This document shows positions 1 through 5,917 of a DNA stretch of 9,219 bases, in pieces. Position 1 is the first letter of the stretch. Each line of letters opens with the position of its first letter. A model generated the notes under the pieces. It did no database searches. It was not told the DNA's origin and saw nothing but the letters and a program-made list of their open reading frames with translations. The position numbers and the translations under genes are program-made. Origin of the DNA: Methylomonas sp. Its GTDB lineage: Bacteria; Pseudomonadota; Gammaproteobacteria; Methylococcales; Methylomonadaceae. Where the stretch lies: NCBI GenBank assembly GCA_028688235.1, contig JAQTYP010000107.1, forward strand, positions 1 to 9,219, written 5' to 3'.

Positions 1-126
1 CTTGCCTTTCTCCACGACCGGCAGATGACGGATTTTTTCGTAATGAATCAGAAAGAATACCCTGTCGATCAAATCGTGAGGTTCGACGGTAAAGACTTTG
101 CTGGTCATCAACTCGGCAACGCGCAT
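1..126 (-). CDS. CBS-domain protein, N-terminal fragment
   Basis: The first 42 residues of a protein run off the left edge of the window. They begin MRVAELMTSKVFTVEPHD and continue through DRVFFLIHYEKIRHLPVVEKG. This matches the start of a CBS domain: a short 'vxxlMtxxvxtvxpxdsl' strand-helix followed by an amphipathic helix and 'RHLPVV', the strand that lines the nucleotide-binding cleft. CBS domains usually come in pairs and bind adenine nucleotides or S-adenosylmethionine as a regulatory module; what follows cannot be seen. The ATG at 124-126 is chosen because AGGAG (complement of 133-137) lies 6 nt upstream. A promoter-like pair lies at 156-184. The gene points the same way as rsmI but is 192 bp away and probably has its own promoter. 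Domain call is fairly sure; the specific function is unknown. Confidence 0.75.
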   Translation of the reverse strand, partial: MRVAELMTSKVFTVEPHDLIDRVFFLIHYEKIRHLPVVEKGK

Positions 127-155
127 GGTGTACTCCTAATAAAAAATAGCCGGAA

Positions 156-184
156 AGCATAAGTAAATCACAGGCGATTGACAA
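156..184 (-). promoter_or_regulatory. Predicted sigma70-type promoter of the CBS-domain gene
   Basis: On the minus strand, TTGTCA (179-184; five of six match the -35 consensus) and TATGCT (156-161; four of six match the -10 consensus) are separated by exactly 17 bp. Transcription would begin near 149, giving a leader of about 20 nt that contains the AGGAG ribosome binding site before the ATG at 126. This is read from the sequence; promoter activity is inferred. Confidence 0.5.
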
Positions 185-251
185 GATTAAATCAACCCCC
201 GATTCGGCTTATCCCGGAAAAACCGTCTTGGACCAAGGAGCAGAGCTGGCG

Positions 252-280
252 AAATCCTTGGCGCGACACCCTAAGGATTT
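252..280. repeat. Stem-loop in the rsmI/CBS-gene intergenic region
   Basis: AAATCCTT (252-259) and AAGGATTT (273-280) are perfect inverted repeats. Inside them GG (260-261) can pair with CC (270-271) across a one-base bulge, leaving an 8-nt loop. Read on the minus strand it lies about 40 nt after the rsmI stop. It could act as a transcript-end or processing structure for rsmI, but no run of T follows on either strand, so a standard intrinsic terminator is not supported. A competing pairing exists: CCAAGGA (233-239) can pair with TCCTTGG (255-261). The 8-mer TTGGACCA occurs twice nearby (228-235 and 279-286). Confidence 0.4.
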
Positions 281-318
281 GGACCATCGAAAATAGGGAA
301 CTCATTTGTTACCAGATC

Positions 319-1164
319 CTAAGGCTGTTTCTGCAGTTCCAGCGCCGCTTGATAAAGCAATTTTTTACGCTGGCCGGTGATCTCGGCTGCCAGGGCCACG
401 GCGGTTTTGATCGAGCATTCCTTCAACAACAGCCGCAATATCCGCAGAGGCTCGTCGCCCAACCCATCTTGCTCATCATCGATTTTGCTGCCATCCACGA
501 TAACGACGAACTCGCCCTTGCGCATGTTTTCGTCGCCTTGCACCCGCTTTAAGGCCAACGCTAATGGCGCTTTCAGGATGGTTTCGTGCAGCTTGGTGAT
601 TTCACGGGCAATGACGATTTCGTGCTCGGTCGGAAAAATTTCAGCCATATCTTCCAAGGCGGCCTGTATCCTATGACTGGATTCGTAGAATGCCCAAGTC
701 GAAGGTTCGGCCAGTTTCGTTTCGAAAAAGCGCCTACGCGCCGACGCAGTGCGCGGCAAAAAGCCTTCGAACGTGAATCGGCTGACCGGCAGACCGGATA
801 CCGACAATGCGGCGATCAATGCGCAAGCACCAGGAATGGGCGTTACCTCCAGACCTTGTTGTTTAGCCAACTTGACCAACGGCAGACCGGGATCGCTCAA
901 CAGCGGAGTACCGGCATCGGAAACCAAGGCAATAGCTTGCCCTTCTTGCATTTTTTCGACCAATGTCGCCGAAACCTTGTCTTCATTGTGCTGGTGTAAC
1001 GAGACCAGCGGCTTGTTGATACCATAGTGGTGCAACAGCATTTTAACGTGCCGGGTATCTTCGGCGGCAATCAAGTCCACGTGTTTCAACACGTCTATGG
1101 CCCGCAAGCTGAAATCGGCCAGATTACCTATTGGGGTGGCAACCACGTATAATTTCCCGGACAT
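319..1164 (-). CDS. rsmI: 16S rRNA (cytidine1402-2'-O)-methyltransferase RsmI
   Basis: A 281-residue protein of the RsmI/YraL family, which transfers a methyl group from S-adenosylmethionine to the ribose 2'-O of C1402 in the decoding centre of 16S rRNA. The order of motifs is complete for the tetrapyrrole-methylase fold: ATPIGNL (9-15), AEDTR (34-38), LVSDAGTP (80-87), PIPGACA (109-115), FYESSHR (159-165), AREITKLHE (186-194) and GEFV (217-220). A helical C-terminal tail ending RKKLLYQAALEL follows. Length is close to E. coli RsmI (286). FYESSHR has Ser where FYESPHR is common, a mild change. The ATG at 1162-1164 places LYVVATPIGNL right at the N-terminus as in relatives; the only purine-rich site, GGAGG, is rather far upstream (12 nt). 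It is divergent from lpoA, the standard neighbourhood of this gene in gammaproteobacteria. Confidence 0.96.
   Translation of the reverse strand: MSGKLYVVATPIGNLADFSLRAIDVLKHVDLIAAEDTRHVKMLLHHYGINKPLVSLHQHNEDKVSATLVEKMQEGQAIALVSDAGTPLLSDPGLPLVKLAKQQGLEVTPIPGACALIAALSVSGLPVSRFTFEGFLPRTASARRRFFETKLAEPSTWAFYESSHRIQAALEDMAEIFPTEHEIVIAREITKLHETILKAPLALALKRVQGDENMRKGEFVVIVDGSKIDDEQDGLGDEPLRILRLLLKECSIKTAVALAAEITGQRKKLLYQAALELQKQP
1124..1153 (+). promoter_or_regulatory. Predicted lpoA promoter inside the rsmI start region
   Basis: A perfect TATAAT lies at 1148-1153 on the plus strand. A weak -35, TTACCT (1124-1129), lies 18 bp upstream. Transcription would start near 1160, which excludes the far-upstream TTG at 1131 as lpoA's start and leaves ATG 1188 or 1215. 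The elements lie within the first dozen codons of the oppositely oriented rsmI. The -10 is seen directly; the -35 is poor, so activity is uncertain. Confidence 0.4.
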
Positions 1165-1214
1165 CTGTATTCAAGCCCTCCACTGCTATGGCAAATTGTA
1201 AATGTTCCTTCATT

Positions 1215-2996
1215 ATGCCCCCAGGCCTTAGGATTTGCTGGATTTTTGCCACGGCGGTTTTGGCGGCCTGCAGCAACGAAACCATCAGAGAGAAGCCGCA
1301 TTTCGAAGTCAAAAGCCGCCCACCGCAACGTCCGCCGGCAGCGGTCAAGAGTTACGGGCTGAAGGATAATCAGCTGGCTCAGCATTTGTTGAATGCCGAT
1401 ACCCATATCCAGTCCGGAGATAGTCAGCAAGCACAAATGGAACTGGACCTGATCAATCAGGCGGGATTATCGGCAGAACAGCGCGGCCAATTCAATTTAC
1501 TGCAGGCCCAAGTCAATTTGAACACAGGCGATGCCGAAAATGCTTTGCTGAGATTGAAAAGCATCAGACCGGTCTTGTTGTCCAAGCCGGATAAAATCAA
1601 TTATTACCAATCGCTGGCATTTGCCAACTTACTGACCGGAAATGTGTTGCAAGGCGTCAGCAGCCGAATCAGATTGGGCAATTTGCTGGATCAACCGGCA
1701 CAACAGCAGGCCAACATATCGGCGATTTTGGATATGTTGAGTCTGTTGCCGGAAAATGCCCTGAACGTGGAGCCCGATATTGCCAGCGAATTGCGCGGCT
1801 GGATGGCCTTGGCCCGGATACTGAAACAGCGCAATCAAGCCGGCGCCGATATCATGGGCCAGATTCAACAGTGGCGCCAGGATTATCCCGGCCACCCAGC
1901 CAATGCCGAATATTTGCAGGCTTATTTGTCCGCTCCGCAACCGGAGGCCCAAGCACCAGAGACCAGTCCCGCCACGGCACAAACTCGAACCGAAGGCTTC
2001 GTCGCCGTATTATTGCCGACATCAGGTCCTTACGCCCCGGCGGGGAAAGCCGTCAAGGCCGGCATGCAAGCCGCCTACAGGCTGGCTGCCAGTTCGGCAC
2101 CGCACCTACCCCTGAAGTTTTACGATAGCGCGCAAGAGGATATCGCCGACCTATACAGTCAAGCAGTGACCGATGGCGCACAAAAAATCGTCGGACCACT
2201 GGTCAAGGAACAGATAGCGGCCATGGTCAAAAATACCGAGCTCAGCGTGCCGGTATTGGCGCTGAATCATGTAGACGAGCTATATCACAGCCGCCTGTAT
2301 CAATTCGGCCTGAGCCCAATCGACGAAGCCGATGCCTTAGCCGGCAAGGCCCATGCCGACGGCCTGCGTAGCGCCTTGGTATTGGTTCCAGGAACCGCGC
2401 AAGGCCAACGCATAGGCAATTATCTGACGTCATCCTGGCAAAAGCGCGGCGGCACGGTCGCAGGCGTCCAGAGTTACGATCCCAAACAACACAATATTGC
2501 CGAAAGCTTGAATCAGCTGATCGCTTCCTCGGCCTATCCGGATGGCCAACAACCGCCCAGAGCCGTGTTGCTGAGCGCCAATGCCGAAACCGCCCGGGAA
2601 TTGGCGCCGCAACTGAAGTACCTTCAAAATGCCAAGATCGCGGTTTACGCGATGCCAACGATTTTTTCCGGCAAACCCAATCCGCTCCAGGATGCCGACT
2701 TAGGCTTATTCAGTTTTTGCGATGTACCCTGGCTGTTTGCGGATTATTACGGCGGCCCGCTGAGCCAATCGGCACTACAAAATAGCTGGCAAGAACTTCC
2801 CGAGTCGGTGATTCGCCTGCTTGCGTTGGGCATAGACGCCTACAATCTGCTGGAGCATCTGGATCAATTGGCGGCCACACCCTATGCAGGTGCCAGCGGA
2901 CGGCTGTCCCTCAGCGGGGAAAACCGCATCGTTCGCAAACTGGTTTGCGCCAAATATCAAGGCGGCGTGCCGGTCGCCACCGGCTTTTCAGACTGA
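1215..2996 (+). CDS. lpoA: Outer-membrane lipoprotein LpoA, activator of PBP1A
   Basis: LpoA (YraM, LppC family) is an outer-membrane lipoprotein that reaches across the periplasm to activate the peptidoglycan synthase PBP1A. From ATG 1215 the product has 593 residues; E. coli LpoA has 678. A lipoprotein signal is visible: Arg6, a hydrophobic stretch, then LAAC with the acylated Cys at 19, followed by Ser, which fits sorting to the outer membrane. Residues about 50-240 are helical and TPR-like. A proline/alanine-rich linker (about 240-258) leads to a type-I periplasmic-binding-protein fold that opens with GFVAVLLPTSGPYAPAGKA (261-279) and contains VGPLVKEQIAAM and CDVPWLF (502-508), both typical of LppC. 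In-frame ATG 1188 is an alternative start and would add 9 residues; neither start has a clear ribosome binding site, and 1215 gives the better signal peptide. It heads an operon with yraN, 1 nt downstream. Confidence 0.92.
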   Translation: MPPGLRICWIFATAVLAACSNETIREKPHFEVKSRPPQRPPAAVKSYGLKDNQLAQHLLNADTHIQSGDSQQAQMELDLINQAGLSAEQRGQFNLLQAQVNLNTGDAENALLRLKSIRPVLLSKPDKINYYQSLAFANLLTGNVLQGVSSRIRLGNLLDQPAQQQANISAILDMLSLLPENALNVEPDIASELRGWMALARILKQRNQAGADIMGQIQQWRQDYPGHPANAEYLQAYLSAPQPEAQAPETSPATAQTRTEGFVAVLLPTSGPYAPAGKAVKAGMQAAYRLAASSAPHLPLKFYDSAQEDIADLYSQAVTDGAQKIVGPLVKEQIAAMVKNTELSVPVLALNHVDELYHSRLYQFGLSPIDEADALAGKAHADGLRSALVLVPGTAQGQRIGNYLTSSWQKRGGTVAGVQSYDPKQHNIAESLNQLIASSAYPDGQQPPRAVLLSANAETARELAPQLKYLQNAKIAVYAMPTIFSGKPNPLQDADLGLFSFCDVPWLFADYYGGPLSQSALQNSWQELPESVIRLLALGIDAYNLLEHLDQLAATPYAGASGRLSLSGENRIVRKLVCAKYQGGVPVATGFSD

Positions 2997-2997
2997 C

Positions 2998-3363
2998 ATG
3001 TTCGGCAAGCTCAAACCAGCGCACTTACAAACAGGCGACAGAGCGGAACAACAGGCTCTGAACTATTTGCAAGCCCAGGGACTTACTCACGTTTGCAGCA
3101 ATTTTCGCTGCAAGGTCGGCGAACTGGACTTGATCATGAAAGACGGCGAAGCCCTGGTCGTCATCGAAGTGCGTTTTCGTAAATCCGAGCAATTCGGCGG
3201 TGCGCTAGCCAGCATCGATAGGCAAAAACAAGCACGCATCATCGCCGCCACTCAACACTATGTCATAATCAACCGCCTCAGCCATTGCGCCATCCGCTTC
3301 GACGTAGTGGCCATTTCGGGCGATAGCCGCATCAACTGGATAAAAAACGCTTTTCAAACCTGA
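2998..3363 (+). CDS. yraN: UPF0102 (YraN) nuclease-fold protein
   Basis: A 121-residue member of UPF0102, a small family with a restriction-endonuclease-like fold found next to lpoA in many gammaproteobacteria. The hallmark pattern is present: TGDRAEQQALNYLQAQG near the start, GELDLI (41-46), VVIEVRFR (54-61), a conserved Lys at 77 and RFDVV (100-104). The acidic residues E42, D44 and E57 occupy the usual catalytic positions of such folds; the VEVR form instead of VEVK is common in gammaproteobacteria. The ending INWIKNAF resembles E. coli YraN. The ATG at 2998 follows the lpoA stop by one base and makes the N-terminus match the family, so the open frame further upstream is not used. The cellular role of the family is not established; a DNA-processing role is only suggested by the fold. 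Confidence 0.92.
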   Translation: MFGKLKPAHLQTGDRAEQQALNYLQAQGLTHVCSNFRCKVGELDLIMKDGEALVVIEVRFRKSEQFGGALASIDRQKQARIIAATQHYVIINRLSHCAIRFDVVAISGDSRINWIKNAFQT

Positions 3364-3370
3364 CGACTTT

Positions 3371-3958
3371 ATGAGCCTACAAGACCGCATCATCAATCAC
3401 TTTTCCGACAGCATTCAAGCCAAGCAGGACGCGATGGCCGGCCTGTGCGAACTGATAGAATTCGCCTCGCAAAAAATCGTCGAAGCCTTGGTTAACGACA
3501 GAAAAGTGCTGACCTGCGGCAACGGCGGATCGGCCGGTGACGCGCAACACTTTTCTTCGGAAATGCTGAACCGCTTCGAACGCGAACGCCCTGCTCTGCC
3601 TGCGATTGCGCTGAGCACCGACACGTCGACCATTACCTCCATCGCCAACGACTACCATTTCGACGAAGTCTTCGCCAAGCAGATACGCGCGCTCGGACAA
3701 GCCGGCGACATTCTGCTGGTCTATACCAGCAGCGGCAATTCCGGCAATATCGTCAAGGCGGCCAAAGTGGCGCACGAACGCGACATGACCGTCATCGCAT
3801 TGAGCGGCAAGGACGGCGGTTTATTGGCAAACACCTTGAACGAAGCCGACATCGAGATCAGAGTGCCGTCCGGTTCCACCGCCAGGATTCAGGAAGTCCA
3901 TCTACTGATCTCGCACTGCTTGTGCGACTTGATCGATCATCAGTTATTCGGTGGCTAG
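3371..3958 (+). CDS. gmhA: SIS-domain protein, phosphoheptose isomerase / DiaA type
   Basis: A 195-residue SIS-domain protein, the length of both E. coli GmhA (192) and DiaA (196). The phosphosugar-binding loops are clear: CGNGGSAGDAQHF (49-61) and TSSGNSGNIVKA (119-130), then SGKDGG (145-150) and the C-terminal helix ARIQEVHLL (171-179). By position it is the DiaA (YraO) gene, whose product in E. coli binds DnaA tetramers and promotes initiation. By active site it looks like a working GmhA, which converts sedoheptulose 7-phosphate to a heptose 7-phosphate for LPS core synthesis: Glu64 and His177 align with GmhA's catalytic Glu65 and His180, whereas E. coli DiaA, as I recall it, has lost the Glu. 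The Pseudomonas gene at this locus is named as a phosphoheptose isomerase. It follows yraN by 7 nt and closes the operon. Family is certain; the choice between the two roles is open. Confidence 0.9.
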   Translation: MSLQDRIINHFSDSIQAKQDAMAGLCELIEFASQKIVEALVNDRKVLTCGNGGSAGDAQHFSSEMLNRFERERPALPAIALSTDTSTITSIANDYHFDEVFAKQIRALGQAGDILLVYTSSGNSGNIVKAAKVAHERDMTVIALSGKDGGLLANTLNEADIEIRVPSGSTARIQEVHLLISHCLCDLIDHQLFGG

Positions 3959-4083
3959 TACCCGGCCTCTCTAACGACACGCCTATTCAGTAGCGGCGCA
4001 TGAAGCCGGAAAAATCATTTCGTCCACGAAATTTTCGAATGGTTGCCAATTACCGGAACGAAACGCACTCATGCCTGCATGGA
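3959..4083. other. Gap between convergent operons, nothing definite
   Basis: These 125 bp separate the ends of the SIS-domain gene and yjbQ. I see no terminator with a T-run on either strand. The 10-mer ATTACCGGAA occurs twice in direct orientation (4049-4058 and 4083-4092), the second copy overlapping the yjbQ stop codon. A minus-strand frame stays open through here (3983-4222) but mostly overlaps yjbQ and has no supported start. Confidence 0.4.
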
Positions 4084-4515
4084 TTACCGGAAACCAGAAG
4101 AGCCGTTTAATGTCAGCACTAACGAACGGCTGCCGCCGTGGTTGCGATGTTCGCATAAATAAATGCCTTGCCAGATGCCGACGTTCAAGCGACCGTTGCT
4201 GACCGGAACGGTCAGATCGCAACCCAATAAACTGCTTTTCAAATGGGCCGGTATGTCGTCGCTGCCTTCGTCCCTATGCCGGTAATAAGGCTGATCTTCC
4301 AGCACCGCACGGTTAAAGTAGCTTTCGAAATCGACTCTGACCGTCGGATCGGCGTTTTCGTTGATCGTCAACGAAGCCGAAGTGTGCCTGATGAATATAT
4401 GCAGCAGGCCGATTTCGACGCTCCGCAGTTCCGGCAATTGAGACAGAATTTCGTCGGTAACCAGATGAAATCCGCGGCTTTTCGGTGTTAAGCGTATTTC
4501 TTTTTGTATCCACAT
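4084..4515 (-). CDS. yjbQ: YjbQ family protein (UPF0047), secondary thiamine-phosphate synthase type
   Basis: A 143-residue YjbQ/UPF0047 protein. The start MWIQKEIRLTPKSRGFHLVTDEIL resembles E. coli YjbQ closely, which fixes the ATG at 4513-4515 even though no good ribosome binding site precedes it. Signature motifs are HTSASLTINENADP (44-57), EGSDDIPAHLKSS (83-95) and GIWQGIYLCEHRNHGGSR (113-130). The conserved His, Asp and Glu residues in these motifs cluster at the trimer's putative active site in solved family members. Weak thiamine-phosphate synthase activity has been reported for YjbQ, but the physiological substrate is uncertain. The C-terminus runs about five residues past the usual LxGE end. 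It lies 45 bp downstream of tetR on the same strand, so it may be co-transcribed, and it is convergent with the lpoA operon. Confidence 0.92.
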   Translation of the reverse strand: MWIQKEIRLTPKSRGFHLVTDEILSQLPELRSVEIGLLHIFIRHTSASLTINENADPTVRVDFESYFNRAVLEDQPYYRHRDEGSDDIPAHLKSSLLGCDLTVPVSNGRLNVGIWQGIYLCEHRNHGGSRSLVLTLNGSSGFR

Positions 4516-4560
4516 AGACTTAAAAAATAAGCGATCTGTTCGAAAACTACTCGAAAACGT

Positions 4561-5133
4561 TTATTCGGACGCGCCGGCTTGTGCGGCGGCGATCAAAATT
4601 TCGCCGGCTTTGCGCGCGTTGATCATGGCGCCACTGCCTTTTTGTATTTGCTCCGACGCCATCGCGCCCGCTATCAGCATCGCCAGTTGCCCCGCCAATT
4701 CGTCGGCTTGCACGATGCCGGCCTGCCGGGCCAAGTCGGCCATCAGTTTTCGGAATGCTTTGGTGTAGTCCGCAGCGGCTTGCTGTACCGCACCGCCCTG
4801 CTCGGCAAATTCGGCGGCCGCATTGATGAAAGGGCAGCCGCGAAATGACGGGTCCGCCTGTAAATCGGCAAAAACGTCGAATATCGCCAGTAATTTTTGT
4901 TGAGGGTCGGCCTGTTTTTCCAGGCCTTGCAACAGTAGCTCCCGAATCGCTTCCCGACTTTTATGCAAATGCGCCAGCACCAAATCGTCCTTGGACGGAT
5001 AGTATTTGTAAAGGCTCATCTTGGTCGTGCCCGCCGCCTTGACGATAGCGTCGACGCCGGTATTTTTGATGCCTTGGCGGTAAAACAAATCGGACGCGAC
5101 GTCCAATATATACGCTTGTAAATCTCTTGCCAT
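4561..5133 (-). CDS. TetR/AcrR-family transcriptional repressor
   Basis: A 190-residue TetR-family regulator. The N-terminal helix-turn-helix is clear: ILDVASDLFYRQGIKNTGVDAI followed by AGTTKMSLYKYYPSKDDLV (residues about 9-52), the standard DNA-binding head. The C-terminal ligand domain has FRGCPFINAAAEF (97-109), seen in a subgroup of TetR regulators; Cys100 is the only cysteine in the protein and could be a thiol sensor, as cysteines are in NemR, though that is inference. It diverges from a glutathione S-transferase gene, and the 107-bp gap between the two starts carries two palindromic operators overlapping both promoters. The likely role is repression of itself and of the GST, relieved by a reactive or aromatic compound. 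The ATG at 5131-5133 has no strong ribosome binding site; its predicted transcript has a leader of only about 20 nt. yjbQ may be read from the same promoter. Confidence 0.93.
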   Translation of the reverse strand: MARDLQAYILDVASDLFYRQGIKNTGVDAIVKAAGTTKMSLYKYYPSKDDLVLAHLHKSREAIRELLLQGLEKQADPQQKLLAIFDVFADLQADPSFRGCPFINAAAEFAEQGGAVQQAAADYTKAFRKLMADLARQAGIVQADELAGQLAMLIAGAMASEQIQKGSGAMINARKAGEILIAAAQAGASE

Positions 5134-5156
5134 TAACGTAAATCGAAAAAAATAAC

Positions 5157-5185
5157 TTGAAACTATACAGACCGGTATGTATTAT
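5157..5185 (+). promoter_or_regulatory. Predicted GST promoter
   Basis: On the plus strand, TTGAAA (5157-5162) and TATTAT (5180-5185) are separated by exactly 17 bp, each five of six to consensus. Transcription would start near 5192. Operator 1 fills the spacer, and operator 2 (5192-5209) covers the start site and the first transcribed bases, so this promoter is under both sites. Confidence 0.65.
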
Positions 5186-5190
5186 TTCAA
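5162..5190 (-). promoter_or_regulatory. Predicted tetR promoter
   Basis: On the minus strand, TTGAAA (complement of 5185-5190) and TATAGT (complement of 5162-5167) are separated by exactly 17 bp, each five of six to consensus. Operator 1 (5165-5182) occupies the spacer and the edge of the -10, so a bound repressor would block the promoter. This implies autorepression. It is nearly coincident with the opposite-facing GST promoter. Confidence 0.65.
5165..5182. promoter_or_regulatory. TetR operator 1 (imperfect palindrome)
   Basis: ATACAGACCGGTATGTAT is an 18-bp palindrome with one mismatched pair, centred at 5173/5174. It shares the half-site ATACAGACCGGT with operator 2, centred 27 bp away. 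It lies between the -35 and -10 elements of both divergent promoters. Assignment to the adjacent TetR protein rests on position and symmetry. Confidence 0.75.
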
Positions 5191-5191
5191 C

Positions 5192-5209
5192 ATACAGACC
5201 GGTCTGTAT
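5192..5209. promoter_or_regulatory. TetR operator 2 (perfect palindrome)
   Basis: ATACAGACCGGTCTGTAT is a perfect 18-bp palindrome centred at 5200/5201. It lies at the predicted GST transcription start and upstream of the tetR -35. It is likely the higher-affinity site. The ACAGACCGGTCTGT core has the length and symmetry usual for TetR-family dimers. Confidence 0.8.
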
Positions 5210-5240
5210 AGTTTCTTTTTACAACCTCGGAGATAAACCC

Positions 5241-5894
5241 ATGATTACCCTTTACGGTATCGCGATCAGCAACTATTACAACAAAATCAAATTCGCGCTT
5301 TTGGAAAAGAAAATTCGTTTCGTAGAAGAAGCCCTACCGCCTAGCCAAACAGACGCCGTGTTAAAACGTTCCCCACTGGGAAAAATTCCATTTATCAAAA
5401 CGGAGGAAGGCTATTTATCCGAGTCGCAGGCCATTTTGGAATATCTGGAAGATGCCTACCCGGAAGCCCAACGTTTATACCCAACCGAACCTTTCGAACG
5501 GGCAAAATGCCGTGAATTCATTCAACATATTGAATTGAACGTGGAATTGATCGCCCGGCGCATCTATAGTGAAGCGATCTTCGGCGGCACAGTGTCTCAG
5601 GAAACCAAGGACGAGGTAAAAGCCAAGGTCGAAGCCGGTCTGACCGGTTTGGCGCGGATAATAAGGCTTTCACCCTATGCCTTGGGCGACGGTTTTACGG
5701 CCGCCGATATCGTCGCTTGGCCGCATCTGCAACTGGTGTCGTTTGCTACTCGGCAAATATACGGCAATGATCTGGTTGCCGAGCATATTCCCGGCATAGC
5801 CGACTATATGCAGTTGATAGAAAGCAGACCCTATGCGCAACAAGTTGCCAAGGACAGAGCGGCCGCGTTGGAGGCGTTTTTCAAGAACCGCTAA
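5241..5894 (+). CDS. Glutathione S-transferase family protein
   Basis: A 217-residue cytosolic glutathione S-transferase. The N-terminal thioredoxin-fold domain (about 1-75) has the beta-alpha-beta start MITLYGIAISNYYNKIKFAL, SPLGKIPFI with the cis-proline at Pro50, and SESQAILEYLEDAYP with the Glu61-Ser62 pair that holds the glutathione gamma-glutamyl group. The helical domain follows, with the N-capping motif ALGDGFTAADIVAW (147-160; Asp156). Ser10 or Tyr12 may be the thiol-activating residue; the class cannot be fixed by eye. The ATG at 5241 is chosen because GGAG (5229-5232) lies 8 nt upstream; the frame extends further up but through the operators. Such enzymes conjugate glutathione to electrophiles in the cytoplasm, or reduce or isomerise them. 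Divergence from a TetR gene with operators over the promoter indicates an inducible detoxification gene; substrate unknown. Confidence 0.93.
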   Translation: MITLYGIAISNYYNKIKFALLEKKIRFVEEALPPSQTDAVLKRSPLGKIPFIKTEEGYLSESQAILEYLEDAYPEAQRLYPTEPFERAKCREFIQHIELNVELIARRIYSEAIFGGTVSQETKDEVKAKVEAGLTGLARIIRLSPYALGDGFTAADIVAWPHLQLVSFATRQIYGNDLVAEHIPGIADYMQLIESRPYAQQVAKDRAAALEAFFKNR

Positions 5895-5917
5895 TTGGCA
5901 ATGTCGTAATCCGACCG

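Noticed and set aside
127..318. RNase P RNA gene, which in some relatives lies near rsmI
   Set aside because: The gap is too short and the conserved GAGGAAAGTCC-type core is absent on both strands.
2884..2997. In-frame extension of yraN into the lpoA coding end
   Set aside because: The family N-terminus begins at ATG 2998; the upstream residues are lpoA read in another frame.
3962..4009. CCGGC (3962-3966) and GCCGG (4005-4009) as a terminator between convergent genes
   Set aside because: A 5-bp stem with a 38-nt loop and no following T-run on the plus strand.
4049..4092. Direct repeats ATTACCGGAA as a target-site duplication
   Set aside because: Only 34 bp apart with no insertion element between them; chance is the simplest explanation.
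3983..4222. Minus-strand open frame across the yjbQ end and the gap, with a plausible-looking C-terminus
   Set aside because: Most of it overlaps yjbQ in another frame, there is no ribosome binding site at its internal ATG (4072), and no family is recognisable.
5157..5240. In-frame N-terminal extension of the GST gene from TTG 5157
   Set aside because: It would translate through the promoter and both operators; the ATG at 5241 has a good ribosome binding site and the family's normal N-terminus.
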